NCBI GenBank assembly: GCA_947493705.1
Contig: CANLSH010000014.1
Location: 20,912 to 84,911 of the forward strand
DNA: 64,000 nt
Origin: an uncultured Arachnia sp.
GTDB lineage: Bacteria; Actinomycetota; Actinomycetes; Propionibacteriales; Propionibacteriaceae
Direction of reading: 5' to 3'
The position numbers and the translations under genes were made by a program. How positions within the stretch are numbered: the stretch's first letter is position 1; every line of letters starts with the position of its first letter. The notes under the pieces are model-generated. The model was given only the letters and a program-made list of their open reading frames with translations. It did not search any database and was not told the origin of the DNA. Below, one piece after another: positions 45,145 through 54,266 of this stretch.

Positions 45145-45372
45145 CTACTGGTCGCCCAGCCGGGGGAAGGGCCGACGCGAGAACAGGACCTCCACTGACA
45201 CCTCGAAGTACTCCGCCATCTGCAGCGCGAGTGCCAACGACGGGCTGTATTCACCGCGTTCGAGATAGCCGATGGTTTGGTAATGCACGCCCATCGCTTC
45301 GGCCAGGTCGCGACGCGAGACGCCCCGCTCCGCGCGGAGCATGGCGATGCGGTTGTGAATGCCCTCGGCCAT
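45145..45372 (-). CDS. XRE family HTH transcriptional regulator
   Basis: A 75-residue Cro/CI-type protein made almost only of its helix-turn-helix (IAMLRAERGVSRRDLAEAMGVHYQTIGYLERGEYSPSLALALQMAEYF). This small type often controls the ABC transporter operon it lies in. Its ATG follows the permease stop with no gap (TGAATG), so it is co-translated as third gene. The palindrome at 47250-47267 is the best candidate for its operator, giving negative autoregulation. Confidence 0.9.
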   Translation of the reverse strand: MAEGIHNRIAMLRAERGVSRRDLAEAMGVHYQTIGYLERGEYSPSLALALQMAEYFEVSVEVLFSRRPFPRLGDQ

Positions 45373-46260
45373 TCAGTACCCCTGCGACAGCATGCGTTCA
45401 CGCGCCGCCGAGACCGTCGAGCCGGACACACCTCTGACCATGCGTCGCAACAGGATCGGTGCAAGCACGAGTCCAAGAACGGCCCAGCCACCCAGGACGG
45501 CGAGGGTCTCCAGCGTTTGCCAACTCTCGGCGAGTTCAACAGCGGCGGCCTCCGCCGGCAGGAACGCGGAACGCATGCCGAGCCCGAGCCAGTACATGGG
45601 GAAGATCTGAGCGATGGCCTGCACCCACCCGGGGAGCACATCGATCGGGAAGAAGACCCCTGATATGGCCATCAGCCCATACAGGAAGAGCATGGGAATG
45701 GCGAGAGCAACGGCGGAGCGCATCGCGCTGCCGATCGCGACCCCCACCGGGATGGTGGCCAGTAGGCCAAGGACTGTGAAACCCGCCAGACGGACCCACC
45801 CCGCCCAGGACTCAGGTGCAAGTTCAGGCCGCAACGCGATGGCGATCAGCAGCGTGACGACGAACGGGACGACGGTCACGGTGAGGACGCTCAGCATCTT
45901 GCCCAGCACGTACCCACGCAGCCCACCCGGTATGGCTTTCATCCTCAACAGCGAGCCGTCCTCGCGTTCCTGCATCAGTTCGCCGGATGGACCCGCGACA
46001 CCACTGAGAACCAGTGAGGCCGCGAGCAGCGAGGGGAGTATGTACTGTCCCCCCGTGATTCCCCCGGCGCCCACCTCGTCACCACCCACGAAGAAGACCA
46101 CGATGAGAAGGATGGCGAGTATGAAGAGGTAGCCGAAGATTCCCCACCCACGCAGGGTGCTGCGCACATCCACCATGGCCTGACGTGAAGCACTGCGGAA
46201 GATGCTGCGAATGGCGGTGTTGTCCGCGACGTTCCGGGCAGCCATCGGTGTGGCGTTCAT
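45373..46260 (-). CDS. ABC-2 type transporter permease
   Basis: A 295-residue membrane subunit with six segments: near residues 40-60, 72-92, 125-150, 158-180, 186-210 and 250-275. SGPSGELMQEREDGSLLRMKAIPGG matches the ABC2_membrane pattern in pieces (GELMQEREDGSLLRMK) and the later YGLMAISGVFFPIDVLPGWVQ. It would form the channel with the ATPase encoded just upstream; ATGA overlap couples them. Substrate unknown; drug or antimicrobial peptide export is common in this class. Confidence 0.88.
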   Translation of the reverse strand: MNATPMAARNVADNTAIRSIFRSASRQAMVDVRSTLRGWGIFGYLFILAILLIVVFFVGGDEVGAGGITGGQYILPSLLAASLVLSGVAGPSGELMQEREDGSLLRMKAIPGGLRGYVLGKMLSVLTVTVVPFVVTLLIAIALRPELAPESWAGWVRLAGFTVLGLLATIPVGVAIGSAMRSAVALAIPMLFLYGLMAISGVFFPIDVLPGWVQAIAQIFPMYWLGLGMRSAFLPAEAAAVELAESWQTLETLAVLGGWAVLGLVLAPILLRRMVRGVSGSTVSAARERMLSQGY

Positions 46261-47240
46261 CGATCTTCTCCTGTCGACATGGCTTCTTGCAGCGTGCGCA
46301 GAGCCTGTCCGTGCGATGCCGTCGTCGCAGCACCCTCGGCCCGGTTCACCAGGGCGACGTAGATGTCCTCCAAGGACGTGCGTCGCACCTCAAGATCCTC
46401 AACGACCGCTTCGGGCACCTGCAGCATGTCCCGCAGGAATGACGTGGCGTCGGACGTCGGATGCACATGGCGCTGAAAGCCGTCGAACCATCGAACCTCC
46501 GCCTCGCCGAACTCCATACGCCGCAAGGAGTCCGGTGACCCATCCGCGAGGATGCGTCCATCGGCCAGGATCAGGATGCGGTCAGCAATCTTTTCTGCCT
46601 CATCAAGGTCGTGGGTGGTCATCAGGATGGTGGTGTCAAGATCACTCAGGGACGAGATCAGATCATGGAAGTCGCGACGTGCCCCCGGATCAAATCCCGA
46701 TGTCGGCTCATCGAGGAACAGTAGTTCTGGGCGACCCACCAGCCCCGCCGCCACGTCGAGCCTTCGGCGACGTCCTCCGGAGAGTTGCTTGACGAGTTTG
46801 TCGGCATCGTCGGCCAGACCGACGACTTCCAGCAGGGCGTCGGTTCCCCAGGGTCGCGTTCGGCCCGGAACGGAGAAGGGGACGTAGTACGACCCCAGGT
46901 AGTCGACAAGTTCGCGGACTTTCCACCTGGCATGATCGCGCCATGATTGCAGAACGATCCCGACGCGTGCCCGCCACCGTTCGTCGGCCTTTTCCGGATC
47001 GACACCGAGCACTTCGACGCGGCCCGACGAGCGTTGTCGAAAGCCCTCAAGGATTTCCACGGTGGTGGTCTTGCCAGCACCGTTGGGGCCCAGCAGCACG
47101 ACCACTTCGCCTCGTCGAATTGTGATGTCAAGACCGCTCAGCACCACGTTCGAGCCATATGACATCTTCAATCCCTCGACGACCACGGGAGTGTCCTCGG
47201 CGAGGCTTGGTTCACGAGAACGAGCATTTGTACTACTCAT
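46257..47240 (-). CDS. ABC transporter ATP-binding protein
   Basis: A 327-residue ATPase of the DrrA/CcmA type: Walker A LLGPNGAGKTTTVEIL, signature LSGGRRRRLDVAAGL, Walker B LLFLDEPTSGFDP, H-loop TTHDLDEAE, and a C-terminal extension ending in LEVRRTSLEDIYVALV as in drug exporters. I start at ATG 47240, where TACATT ends 7 nt upstream; the operator overlaps this -10. Energises the permease downstream. Confidence 0.92.
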   Translation of the reverse strand: MSSTNARSREPSLAEDTPVVVEGLKMSYGSNVVLSGLDITIRRGEVVVLLGPNGAGKTTTVEILEGFRQRSSGRVEVLGVDPEKADERWRARVGIVLQSWRDHARWKVRELVDYLGSYYVPFSVPGRTRPWGTDALLEVVGLADDADKLVKQLSGGRRRRLDVAAGLVGRPELLFLDEPTSGFDPGARRDFHDLISSLSDLDTTILMTTHDLDEAEKIADRILILADGRILADGSPDSLRRMEFGEAEVRWFDGFQRHVHPTSDATSFLRDMLQVPEAVVEDLEVRRTSLEDIYVALVNRAEGAATTASHGQALRTLQEAMSTGEDR

Positions 47241-47247
47241 GTGCCCT

Positions 47248-47267
47248 AATGTAGCAGAACTACTACA
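47248..47267 (-). promoter_or_regulatory. Promoter/operator of the XRE-ABC operon
   Basis: TGTAGCAG-AA-CTACTACA at 47250-47267 is an 18-bp inverted repeat with a single mismatch pair between the 8-bp arms. It overlaps the likely -10 of the operon (TACATT on the minus strand, 47248-47253) and fills the spacer to a TGTCAA -35 like element. A repressor bound here would block polymerase. XRE proteins bind such sites as dimers, so the operon's own regulator is the natural candidate. Confidence 0.65.
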
Positions 47268-47451
47268 CCTTGACAGAGTGTTTGCATGACATTGGGCGCA
47301 CACAGCCAAAATGGGAGCGTGCCGCACAGCGCAACTGGACCGTGCTCGCCCATGCCTTCACTGATCTCCTCGTTGCCACGACTCTCTGCGATCTCCGACA
47401 CCGATGGAAGAACCTCGCCCCCACCGCAGATCCACCCCGCATACTGGAGCA

Positions 47452-49749
47452 ATGATCATGAGGGACTGGCTCGCCCCCGCCAGGGAATGGCTCGAGCAGC
47501 GCCCCGCCGCCACCGAGCTGTCACGGCTGTCCCCCATCGTTCGTGCTGCTGAAGCAAAGAGCGATGAACTCGGGAGCTGGACCGACGAACAGCTTGCAAT
47601 GGGTGCGCGTAACCTCTCTCCCAACACTCGGACAGGACTGGCTGGGTACTTGGGCATTGTCCGTGAGCTGGCCGAGCGCAGCGTTGGGATGCGGCCCTTC
47701 AGCGTGCAGCTGCACGCAACCGCTGCAATGCTGCGCGGAATCTCGATGGAGCTGGACACAGGTGAGGGCAAAACCCTTGTGGGCGCCATGGTGGCGGCTG
47801 GCTACGCCTTGCCCGGGGAGCCGGTCCACGTGCTGAGCGCCAACGAGTACCTCGCCCGGCGCGACGCCGAATGGATGCAGCCGCTTTTCACAGCACTGCA
47901 CCTCACCTGCGGCGCCGTCACGGCCCAGTCAACGCAGAACTCCCGCCGACGGGCATACGCGGCTGACATCACATACATACCCGTGAGTGAAGCAGGCTTC
48001 GACATTCTGCGTGACCGCCTCGTGCTGTCGCCAGAAGATCGCGTCAGAACTCGGGTACGCGTCGCCATTCTGGACGAGGCCGACGCGGTCCTGCTCGATG
48101 AGGGGAGGGTCCCGCTGGTTCTGGCCGGGGAGTCAGCCGTCGCACCCGATGGTCCCTCCCCAACCGTGGGTGAGATGGCCGCCGTCATGGAGGAGGGAAC
48201 TCACTACGTCGTCGATCAGGATCGCCGGTCGCTGCACGTAACCGATGAGGGATTCACCGCCATGGAGCAGTGGTTCCCGGATGCCGATCTCTTCGGGGAG
48301 GACCATGAACTGATGGCGGAGGCCCATGTCGCCCTGCACGCCAAAGCTCTCCTCATACGCGACGTGGACTATGTCATTCGACAGGGGAGGGCCTGGCTCG
48401 TCAGTTCCGCCCGGAGGCGCGTCGAACAACTGCAGCGCTGGCCCGAGGGACTGCAGGCTGCCATCGAGTCCAAAGAGGGACTGTCCCCCAGCCCCGGGCT
48501 TGATGTCATGGATCAGATCACGATGACGGAGCTCTCCACGGAGTTCGACTCCCTCATCGGCATGAGTGCAACGCTCCTGGCCTCCGCCTCCGAATTGCAC
48601 GATAGTCATGGGCTGCGCGTTGCTCGGCTACCACCGAACACCCCCACCGTCCGTGTCGATGAACCCGGCCGCCTGTATGCCACCTCTGCGGAACGCGACG
48701 CAGCAGCCATCAGGATTGTGCGCGAGGTTCAGGTCACGGGACAGCCAGTTCTGGTCGCTACGCAATCGGTGGCCATGTCCGAGGATTTCGCCTCGAAAGT
48801 GCGTGCTGCAGGGATGGAACCGGTTGTCCTCAACGCTCGCAACGACGAGAGAGAAGCAACCATCATCGCCGGGGCGGGTGAGCCGGGACGCATCACGGTG
48901 TCAACCCAGATGGCGGGCCGTGGCACGGACATCCGTCTTGCACCTCGGTCTCGCGCGTTGGGTGGCCTCCTGATCATCGGCCTTGGCATCTTCCCGAGCC
49001 TCAGACTGCAGAACCAGATCCGGGGCCGTTCCGGACGTCAGGGTGATCCCGGGAGAACCATCCTCCTCAGCGCACTGGACGATGAGCTCATCGCCCAAGC
49101 CGTTCCCAGTCATCGGGACCCCGCCCGCGTCACTACCGAGGGGGAGGTTCTGGACGCTCGCCTGTGTGAAATGCCCGCGCATGCCCAGCAGGTCAGCGAT
49201 GGTGCACACCAGAGTCTGCGTGATCTCACGCATCGCTATGGGAAGCTGCTTGCTCTGCAAAGACGAGCCATGCTGCGGACGCGGGAGGAGTGGCTCACCA
49301 GTGACTCAGCCGTGATGGCGGTCATCGAGTCTGCACCTGTCACAAGGGACAGGCTGCTGGCGGTGGTTCCCTTCGAGGAAGCGTTGTCTGCGACCCGGTT
49401 GGCTCTGGTGACGTGCCTCGACGGCGCATGGAGTGACCACCTGTCCCACGTCACAAGTGTCCGCGAGGGAATCCACTTCCGCGTACTGGCGCGGGAGAAC
49501 CCGCTTGATGAGTACAACCGCATCCTGGCCCAGCTCTGGAAAGGCATCATGCCTGCTGCTGTCGACGAAGCCTTGCAGCTCGTCTCGGTGGCCGAGGCGC
49601 ACGACGGCCGACTCGACCTGATGGGTGCGGGTTTGCGACGGCCCAGTGCCACCTGGGCCTACACCGTCACTGACAACGCTCTGGGTTCCGAGACGGAGCG
49701 CATGGCCCGAGCCCTGTTGCAGGACCTCCGGCTTCCGGACTACTTCTGA
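47452..49749 (+). CDS. secA2: Accessory Sec system translocase SecA2
   Basis: A 765-residue SecA family ATPase, shorter than SecA1 and lacking a C-terminal zinc site. Motor motifs: MELDTGEGKTLVGAM (Walker A), VHVLSANEYLARRDAEWM, ITYIPVSEAGFDILRD, LDEADAVLLDE (Walker B), STQMAGRGTDI and RLQNQIRGRSGRQGDPG (the DEAD motifs IV-VI). It would export a subset of proteins through SecYEG. No accessory-Sec partner gene is nearby, as in mycobacteria. CATACT ends 6 nt before ATG 47452, with GGAG also present. Confidence 0.9.
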   Translation: MIMRDWLAPAREWLEQRPAATELSRLSPIVRAAEAKSDELGSWTDEQLAMGARNLSPNTRTGLAGYLGIVRELAERSVGMRPFSVQLHATAAMLRGISMELDTGEGKTLVGAMVAAGYALPGEPVHVLSANEYLARRDAEWMQPLFTALHLTCGAVTAQSTQNSRRRAYAADITYIPVSEAGFDILRDRLVLSPEDRVRTRVRVAILDEADAVLLDEGRVPLVLAGESAVAPDGPSPTVGEMAAVMEEGTHYVVDQDRRSLHVTDEGFTAMEQWFPDADLFGEDHELMAEAHVALHAKALLIRDVDYVIRQGRAWLVSSARRRVEQLQRWPEGLQAAIESKEGLSPSPGLDVMDQITMTELSTEFDSLIGMSATLLASASELHDSHGLRVARLPPNTPTVRVDEPGRLYATSAERDAAAIRIVREVQVTGQPVLVATQSVAMSEDFASKVRAAGMEPVVLNARNDEREATIIAGAGEPGRITVSTQMAGRGTDIRLAPRSRALGGLLIIGLGIFPSLRLQNQIRGRSGRQGDPGRTILLSALDDELIAQAVPSHRDPARVTTEGEVLDARLCEMPAHAQQVSDGAHQSLRDLTHRYGKLLALQRRAMLRTREEWLTSDSAVMAVIESAPVTRDRLLAVVPFEEALSATRLALVTCLDGAWSDHLSHVTSVREGIHFRVLARENPLDEYNRILAQLWKGIMPAAVDEALQLVSVAEAHDGRLDLMGAGLRRPSATWAYTVTDNALGSETERMARALLQDLRLPDYF

Positions 49750-49758
49750 GAGTTCATG

Positions 49759-50385
49759 TCATCGTCCCGGCCAGAAATTCCGCATGGAGTCTCCTCTACC
49801 AGCCCGGTGTTGCACCACCATGCCGGCTACGGCGATCACCACGTAGAGCGCCGTCCACCACAGAGGTTGGGCCACGACGAATTCTCTCAACGAGGTCTCG
49901 GTGAGGTCTGACGGCTCCGCCACGCCAACCACGAGCATGAGGCCTGCAACGATGGCGGCCGCGCCCGTCAGGGCAGTGAGTATGGTCAGGAGGATGTCGG
50001 GGAGGTTGGTGGCGAGAGCCGCCCCGGCGAGCAGCAGGGCGGCAAGGATGCCGATCACCAACACCACCGTCCCAGTTGCTCCCAGCGCGATACCCAATCC
50101 CGCGCCGAGTGAATATCCGATGGAGCCGATGGCAATGACCACGGCCAGAACATAGAAGCCGTAGGCGAGACCGGCGAACAGGAGAGCGACGAGAACGCTG
50201 ACCACCCACCCTAGCACCGTGGTGAAGGGTGGCTCACCTGTGAAGGAGGAGACGAGGGATCCGCCCAGGGTGAAGCCGACGAAGGCTCCCCATACCGAGA
50301 GGATGATCCGGAAGATGGTTCGTCCTCCGAAGCACAGAATCAGTCCGGATACAACGGCGATCAGGCCCACCAAGACATATGACAT
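49759..50385 (-). CDS. DUF4203/TM7S3-like multi-pass membrane protein
   Basis: A 208-residue protein with seven hydrophobic stretches, rich in Gly and Val, in the pattern of DUF4203 (MSYVLVGLIAVVSGLILCFGGRTIFRIIL..., FVGFTLGGSLV, GAGLGIALGATGT). Function unknown. ATG 50385 is chosen because TATCCT on the minus strand ends 8 nt before it; a TTG three codons upstream is possible. Converges with secA2 with 9 bp between stops. Confidence 0.72.
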   Translation of the reverse strand: MSYVLVGLIAVVSGLILCFGGRTIFRIILSVWGAFVGFTLGGSLVSSFTGEPPFTTVLGWVVSVLVALLFAGLAYGFYVLAVVIAIGSIGYSLGAGLGIALGATGTVVLVIGILAALLLAGAALATNLPDILLTILTALTGAAAIVAGLMLVVGVAEPSDLTETSLREFVVAQPLWWTALYVVIAVAGMVVQHRAGRGDSMRNFWPGR

Positions 50386-50460
50386 GGTGTGCAAGGATAC
50401 GCGCGCAAGCAGCGGGGTTGGCTCACGCCACTCCGCGCGATGGCAGACGCCTCGCAGGTA

Positions 50461-50820
50461 TCAGCGACGCCCCGGCATGGCCGCGATGATCCCGACGGGA
50501 ATCATCCAGATCGCCAGGATCAGGCTGCCGAACACCAGAGCACCCAGAGCCGCCGGCGGTGCCCAGCCGGTGCTGCTCCCGAGGAACAGCCCACACGCCA
50601 GGCACAAACTCAACCACTGCCCCAGGAGCACCAGCCACCAGCTCCGTCGCCGCGCGAGGTAGGTCCAGACAGCTCCCCACAGCAGGGGAAACACCGCAAC
50701 CCCAAGGACCCAGGGTGCAGGGAAAACACCACCGAACTGGGAGAAGGGCACGATGATCCCCAGCACCAATCCCACGATGACTGTCGTGACCCCCACCTTC
50801 TTGAGACCGCGTGGCTCCAT
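50461..50820 (-). CDS. Hypothetical membrane protein, 119 residues
   Basis: Four hydrophobic segments (about residues 9-28, 32-52, 60-80 and 86-112), a basic N-terminus (MEPRGLKKVGVT) and no recognised motif. It shares one base with the parE stop (TGATG), so it is probably co-translated with topoisomerase IV subunit B, although I know of no functional link. Confidence 0.7.
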   Translation of the reverse strand: MEPRGLKKVGVTTVIVGLVLGIIVPFSQFGGVFPAPWVLGVAVFPLLWGAVWTYLARRRSWWLVLLGQWLSLCLACGLFLGSSTGWAPPAALGALVFGSLILAIWMIPVGIIAAMPGRR

Positions 50821-52901
50821 CAGGCGTCGATCCTGTCGGCTTCGAATGAATAGGCGCCCTGCACGATGAATTGTTTACGGGGGGCCACGTCGTTGCCCAT
50901 CAGCATCTCGAACACCCTGTCCGCATTTGCGCCGTCGTCCACCGTCAGACGCCGCAGGGTGCGGTGCCGGGGGTTCATGGTGGTTTCGGCCAATTGGTGG
51001 GCGTCCATCTCACCCAGACCCTTGTACCGCTGGGGTTCCTTGAAGGCCTGCCCCTTCTTCGCAAACTCGGCGAGCCTGCGCTGGTACTCGGCGTCGGTGT
51101 AGGTGTAGATGTATTTGTCGTAGCCACGCTTGGGCTTGATCAGCTCGAAACGATGCAGGGGAGGCACCGCCGAATACACCTTGCCGGCCTCCACCAGCGG
51201 GCGCATGTAGCGAAAGAACAGCGTGGCCAGCAGACAACGGATGTGTGCGCCGTCGGAATCGGCGTCAGCCATGAAGATGATTTTGCCGTAGCGGGCGGCG
51301 TCGACGTCGAACGTCCGGCCGGAGCCAGCGCCGATGACCTGGATAATGGATGCACATTCCGCGTTCTTCAGCATGTCCCCCACCGATGCCTTCTGGACAT
51401 TGAGGATCTTGCCGCGGATGGGAAGCAGCGCCTGGTATTCAGAGTTGCGGGCGACGTTGGCGGTACCCAGAGCGGAATCGCCCTCCACGATGAACAGTTC
51501 CGTTCGATCACCATCGGTGCTGCGGCAGTCCTTCAGCTTCGGCGGAAGCGTTGAGGATTCCAGGGCTGTCTTGCGACGTTGGTTGTCGCGGTGTGCGCGC
51601 GCCTGGACGCGGTTGCGTGAGGCCGCAACCACTTTCTCCATCAGAGTCCTTGCCACGGCCTTGGCGGAGTTCCTGCTGCTCGTCAGGAACTCCGACATCT
51701 CAGTCTCGACGATGCGCGCCACCAGGCGTTGCACTGGTGGCGTACCCAGTACCTCCTTCGTCTGGCCCTCGAACTGCGGTTCAGCCAGCCGGACTGTCAC
51801 CACGGCCGTCAGTCCTTCGAGGCAGTCGTCCTTGAGCACTTCTTCGCCGCTCTTCAACAGCCGGGTTCCGTCAAGGGATTTCACGAATGCGCGGGTCAGA
51901 CCCCGCTCGAAGCCCTGCACGTGCGTTCCACCCTTAGGGGTGGCAATGATGTTGACGAAGGACTTGAACGTCGTGTCGTAGCCAGTGCCCCAGCGCACGG
52001 CGATGTCGACGTCGAGATTCCGGTCCACATCAGTGGCAGTCATGGAACCATCGGCGTCCAGCATCGGAACCGTTTCGGTGAAGGTGTCTGAACCCTGAAG
52101 ACGCATCACGTCGGTGACTGGGGCGTCGGGGGCGAGATAGTCCGCAAATTCTGTGATGCCGCCCTCATGGACGAATGATTCGGTGACCGGTTCGTCCTGC
52201 CGGGCATCCGTCACGGTGATCGTGAGGCCGGGCACCAGAAACGACGTCTGGCGAGCACGATCCTTCAACTGCGGCAGTGACAGTTCCGCGTCGGCCAGGA
52301 AGATCTGCTTGTCCGTCCAGTACCGGACGCGAGTGCCATTCCTGGCTTTGGGGACCCTACCCAGTTTCCGGAGTCCGGATTGGGGGGTGAACGGCGCATC
52401 CGGCCCGTCGCCGTCGAACACTCCGGGTACCCCACGTCGGAAGCTCATGGCCCAGGTGGCGCTGTTGCGGTCCACCTCCACATCCAGCCGCGAACTGAGT
52501 GCATTCACCACGGAGGCGCCCACGCCGTGCAGGCCACCGGTGGCGTTGTAGGACGAGTTGCCGAACTTCCCACCGGCATGCAGCTTGGTGTAGACCACCT
52601 CCACGCCGCTCAGCCCTGTGCGCGGTTCCTTGTCCACCGGAATACCTCGGGCCCGGTCCTTGACGCTCACGGATCCGTCTCTGTCCAATTTCACCTCAAT
52701 GGAGTCGCCATGACCTCCCAGCGCCTCGTCGACGGAGTTGTCGATGATCTCCCAGAGGCAATGCATGAGCCCGCGCGTGTCGGTGGAGCCGATGTACATG
52801 GCTGGGCGTTTGCGCACCGCTTCCAGCCCTTCGAGGACGAGGAGGTTCTTCGCCTCGTAGTCACGAGGGGCGTGGGCGATGTTCTTCGTTCCGGTCTGCA
52901 C
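50820..52901 (-). CDS. parE: DNA topoisomerase IV subunit B (ParE/GyrB family)
   Basis: A 693-residue ATPase subunit of a type IIA topoisomerase. GHKL motifs: LWEIIDNSVDEALGG, DRARGIPVD, ATGGLHGVGASVVNALS; TOPRIM: ELFIVEGDSALGTA and FMADADSDGAHIRCLL with metal-binding Asp residues; C-terminal PQRYKGLGEMDAHQLAETTMNP. It starts with GTG 52901; TACGCT on the minus strand ends 6 nt before, so it looks leaderless. It is on the opposite strand from, and 6 kb away from, its partner parC. Confidence 0.92.
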   Translation of the reverse strand: MQTGTKNIAHAPRDYEAKNLLVLEGLEAVRKRPAMYIGSTDTRGLMHCLWEIIDNSVDEALGGHGDSIEVKLDRDGSVSVKDRARGIPVDKEPRTGLSGVEVVYTKLHAGGKFGNSSYNATGGLHGVGASVVNALSSRLDVEVDRNSATWAMSFRRGVPGVFDGDGPDAPFTPQSGLRKLGRVPKARNGTRVRYWTDKQIFLADAELSLPQLKDRARQTSFLVPGLTITVTDARQDEPVTESFVHEGGITEFADYLAPDAPVTDVMRLQGSDTFTETVPMLDADGSMTATDVDRNLDVDIAVRWGTGYDTTFKSFVNIIATPKGGTHVQGFERGLTRAFVKSLDGTRLLKSGEEVLKDDCLEGLTAVVTVRLAEPQFEGQTKEVLGTPPVQRLVARIVETEMSEFLTSSRNSAKAVARTLMEKVVAASRNRVQARAHRDNQRRKTALESSTLPPKLKDCRSTDGDRTELFIVEGDSALGTANVARNSEYQALLPIRGKILNVQKASVGDMLKNAECASIIQVIGAGSGRTFDVDAARYGKIIFMADADSDGAHIRCLLATLFFRYMRPLVEAGKVYSAVPPLHRFELIKPKRGYDKYIYTYTDAEYQRRLAEFAKKGQAFKEPQRYKGLGEMDAHQLAETTMNPRHRTLRRLTVDDGANADRVFEMLMGNDVAPRKQFIVQGAYSFEADRIDA

Positions 52902-53079
52902 CCGGCCAGCGTAGCCAGCCCGTCAGACTATGGCCCACAGCACTCGCAGGAGACCCTGATCGCGATTGATGATCACAGAAGCTACCCGACATGCAGCACT
53001 CACTGTGCGCCACGGCACATACCTCCGCGGTGGAGAGTGGATGTGGCGTGTCCGGTCATGGCAAACCGTCGCAACATAC

Positions 53080-53114
53080 GAAGAGGGACCCACACAATGT
53101 GTGGGTCCCTCTTC
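53080..53114. terminator. Strong hairpin downstream of the DUF7455 gene
   Basis: Perfect 16-bp stem GAAGAGGGACCCACAC/GTGTGGGTCCCTCTTC with the 3-nt loop AAT. It follows the DUF7455 gene on the minus strand by 15 bp and lies between it and parE. No T tract. Confidence 0.85.
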
Positions 53115-53129
53115 GGTCGGTGACGTCTG

Positions 53130-53327
53130 TCAGGAGTACAACTTGCTCGTCTCATCCTGGATCTTGTCGGCCACCTGCGCCAGTTTGTCGCGGTGTGCCG
53201 TCGCGTGGTGTCCGCAGAACATCAGTTCTGAGCCCCCGCGCAGTATTACTCGCATGTATGCCTGGGCGCCGCACCGGTCGCAGCGGTCCCGGGCGGTCAG
53301 GGTGGGATCGACGGCTGTCTCAGTCAT
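53130..53327 (-). CDS. DUF7455 zinc-ribbon-like small protein
   Basis: A 65-residue protein, MTETAVDPTLTARDRCDRC, then GAQAYMRVILRGGSELMFCGHHATAH. Cys-x2-Cys and Cys-x2-His pairs form a likely zinc site. The family is conserved in actinobacteria, often near sigma factor or topoisomerase genes; its function is unknown. It is a separate transcription unit, ended by the 16-bp hairpin. Confidence 0.88.
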   Translation of the reverse strand: MTETAVDPTLTARDRCDRCGAQAYMRVILRGGSELMFCGHHATAHRDKLAQVADKIQDETSKLYS

Positions 53328-53393
53328 GCTCGCCTCGCTCTCGTTGGTCTTCGCAGATTACAACGTCTGGGGTTCCCGGTTTGTTCCCGCCGC

Positions 53394-54266
53394 TCATGTG
53401 TTACTGATTCGTGATGGAAGGACAGGTCTGACCAAGGTGCCTGACAGCCATGATTCGATGAGCGAACGGCCGATCGACGCAGTCCCCGGCAGCGTAATCT
53501 GGCGCGACTCCACCGCGTGTGTCAACTGCTCCCGGGTCCAGAATCGTCCCCACGAGATCTCATCCCCATCGGGGCGGACAGTGTCCTGCTGTGTCGTGGC
53601 AACGAACCCCAGCATCAGGGATCGGGGCATGGGCCAGGGCTGGGAGGCAACGTAGGACACCGCCTCCAAGGTGATGCCCACTTCTTCTGCCACCTCGCGC
53701 CAGCACGCCTGCTCCAGCGATTCTCCCGCCTCGACGAAACCCGCAATGACGGAGACCCGCTCCGGCGGCCAGGCCCGTTGTGACGCCAGCAGTAGACGAT
53801 CGTCGGGATCAAGTACGGCAACGATGATGGCGGGGTCCTGGCGGGGGAAGACCAACAGGCCGCAGACGGGGCAGAGACGTCGGGCTCCCCCACCATCAGG
53901 GGCAGTGGCGCTCCCGCACTGTTCGCAATGCGGAGCCAGTGCGTGCCATCGCACCAACGCCACTGCCGCAGCCACTGCTTCTTGCCACTCGGCATCCACA
54001 TCCCGCCACGTCGCTCCATCGTCCTTGCTGAGAGAGGCAACCGGCCGCGCAAACCACGTCCTGCCGCGGAAACGGCCAAGCAGAATGTCATTGTTTGATC
54101 GATCGCCGCGTGGAACCAGCTCTTCCGGGACGCCCAGCTCGGAGGGGAAGCTCCCTTGGGGATCCACTTCCAGGACGAAGGCGTCCCGCCAGGCCGCATC
54201 CATCTCAGCGGCATCCCGGTTGCCGGTGTCCCTGTCCAGGGCGGACCTGCTAATCCAGTTGTTCAT
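53394..54266 (-). CDS. nudC: NAD(H)/NADH pyrophosphatase NudC
   Basis: A 290-residue Nudix hydrolase that splits NADH and removes NAD caps from RNA. The zinc site is CEQCG...CPVCG at residues 113-140, the Nudix box is GFVEAGESLEQACWREVAEEVG, and the NudC signature SQPWPMPRSLM follows. N-terminal domain complete. The ATG overlaps the upstream adnB stop by 4 bp (ATGA). The adnA-adnB-nudC order matches mycobacteria. Confidence 0.94.
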   Translation of the reverse strand: MNNWISRSALDRDTGNRDAAEMDAAWRDAFVLEVDPQGSFPSELGVPEELVPRGDRSNNDILLGRFRGRTWFARPVASLSKDDGATWRDVDAEWQEAVAAAVALVRWHALAPHCEQCGSATAPDGGGARRLCPVCGLLVFPRQDPAIIVAVLDPDDRLLLASQRAWPPERVSVIAGFVEAGESLEQACWREVAEEVGITLEAVSYVASQPWPMPRSLMLGFVATTQQDTVRPDGDEISWGRFWTREQLTHAVESRQITLPGTASIGRSLIESWLSGTLVRPVLPSRISNT

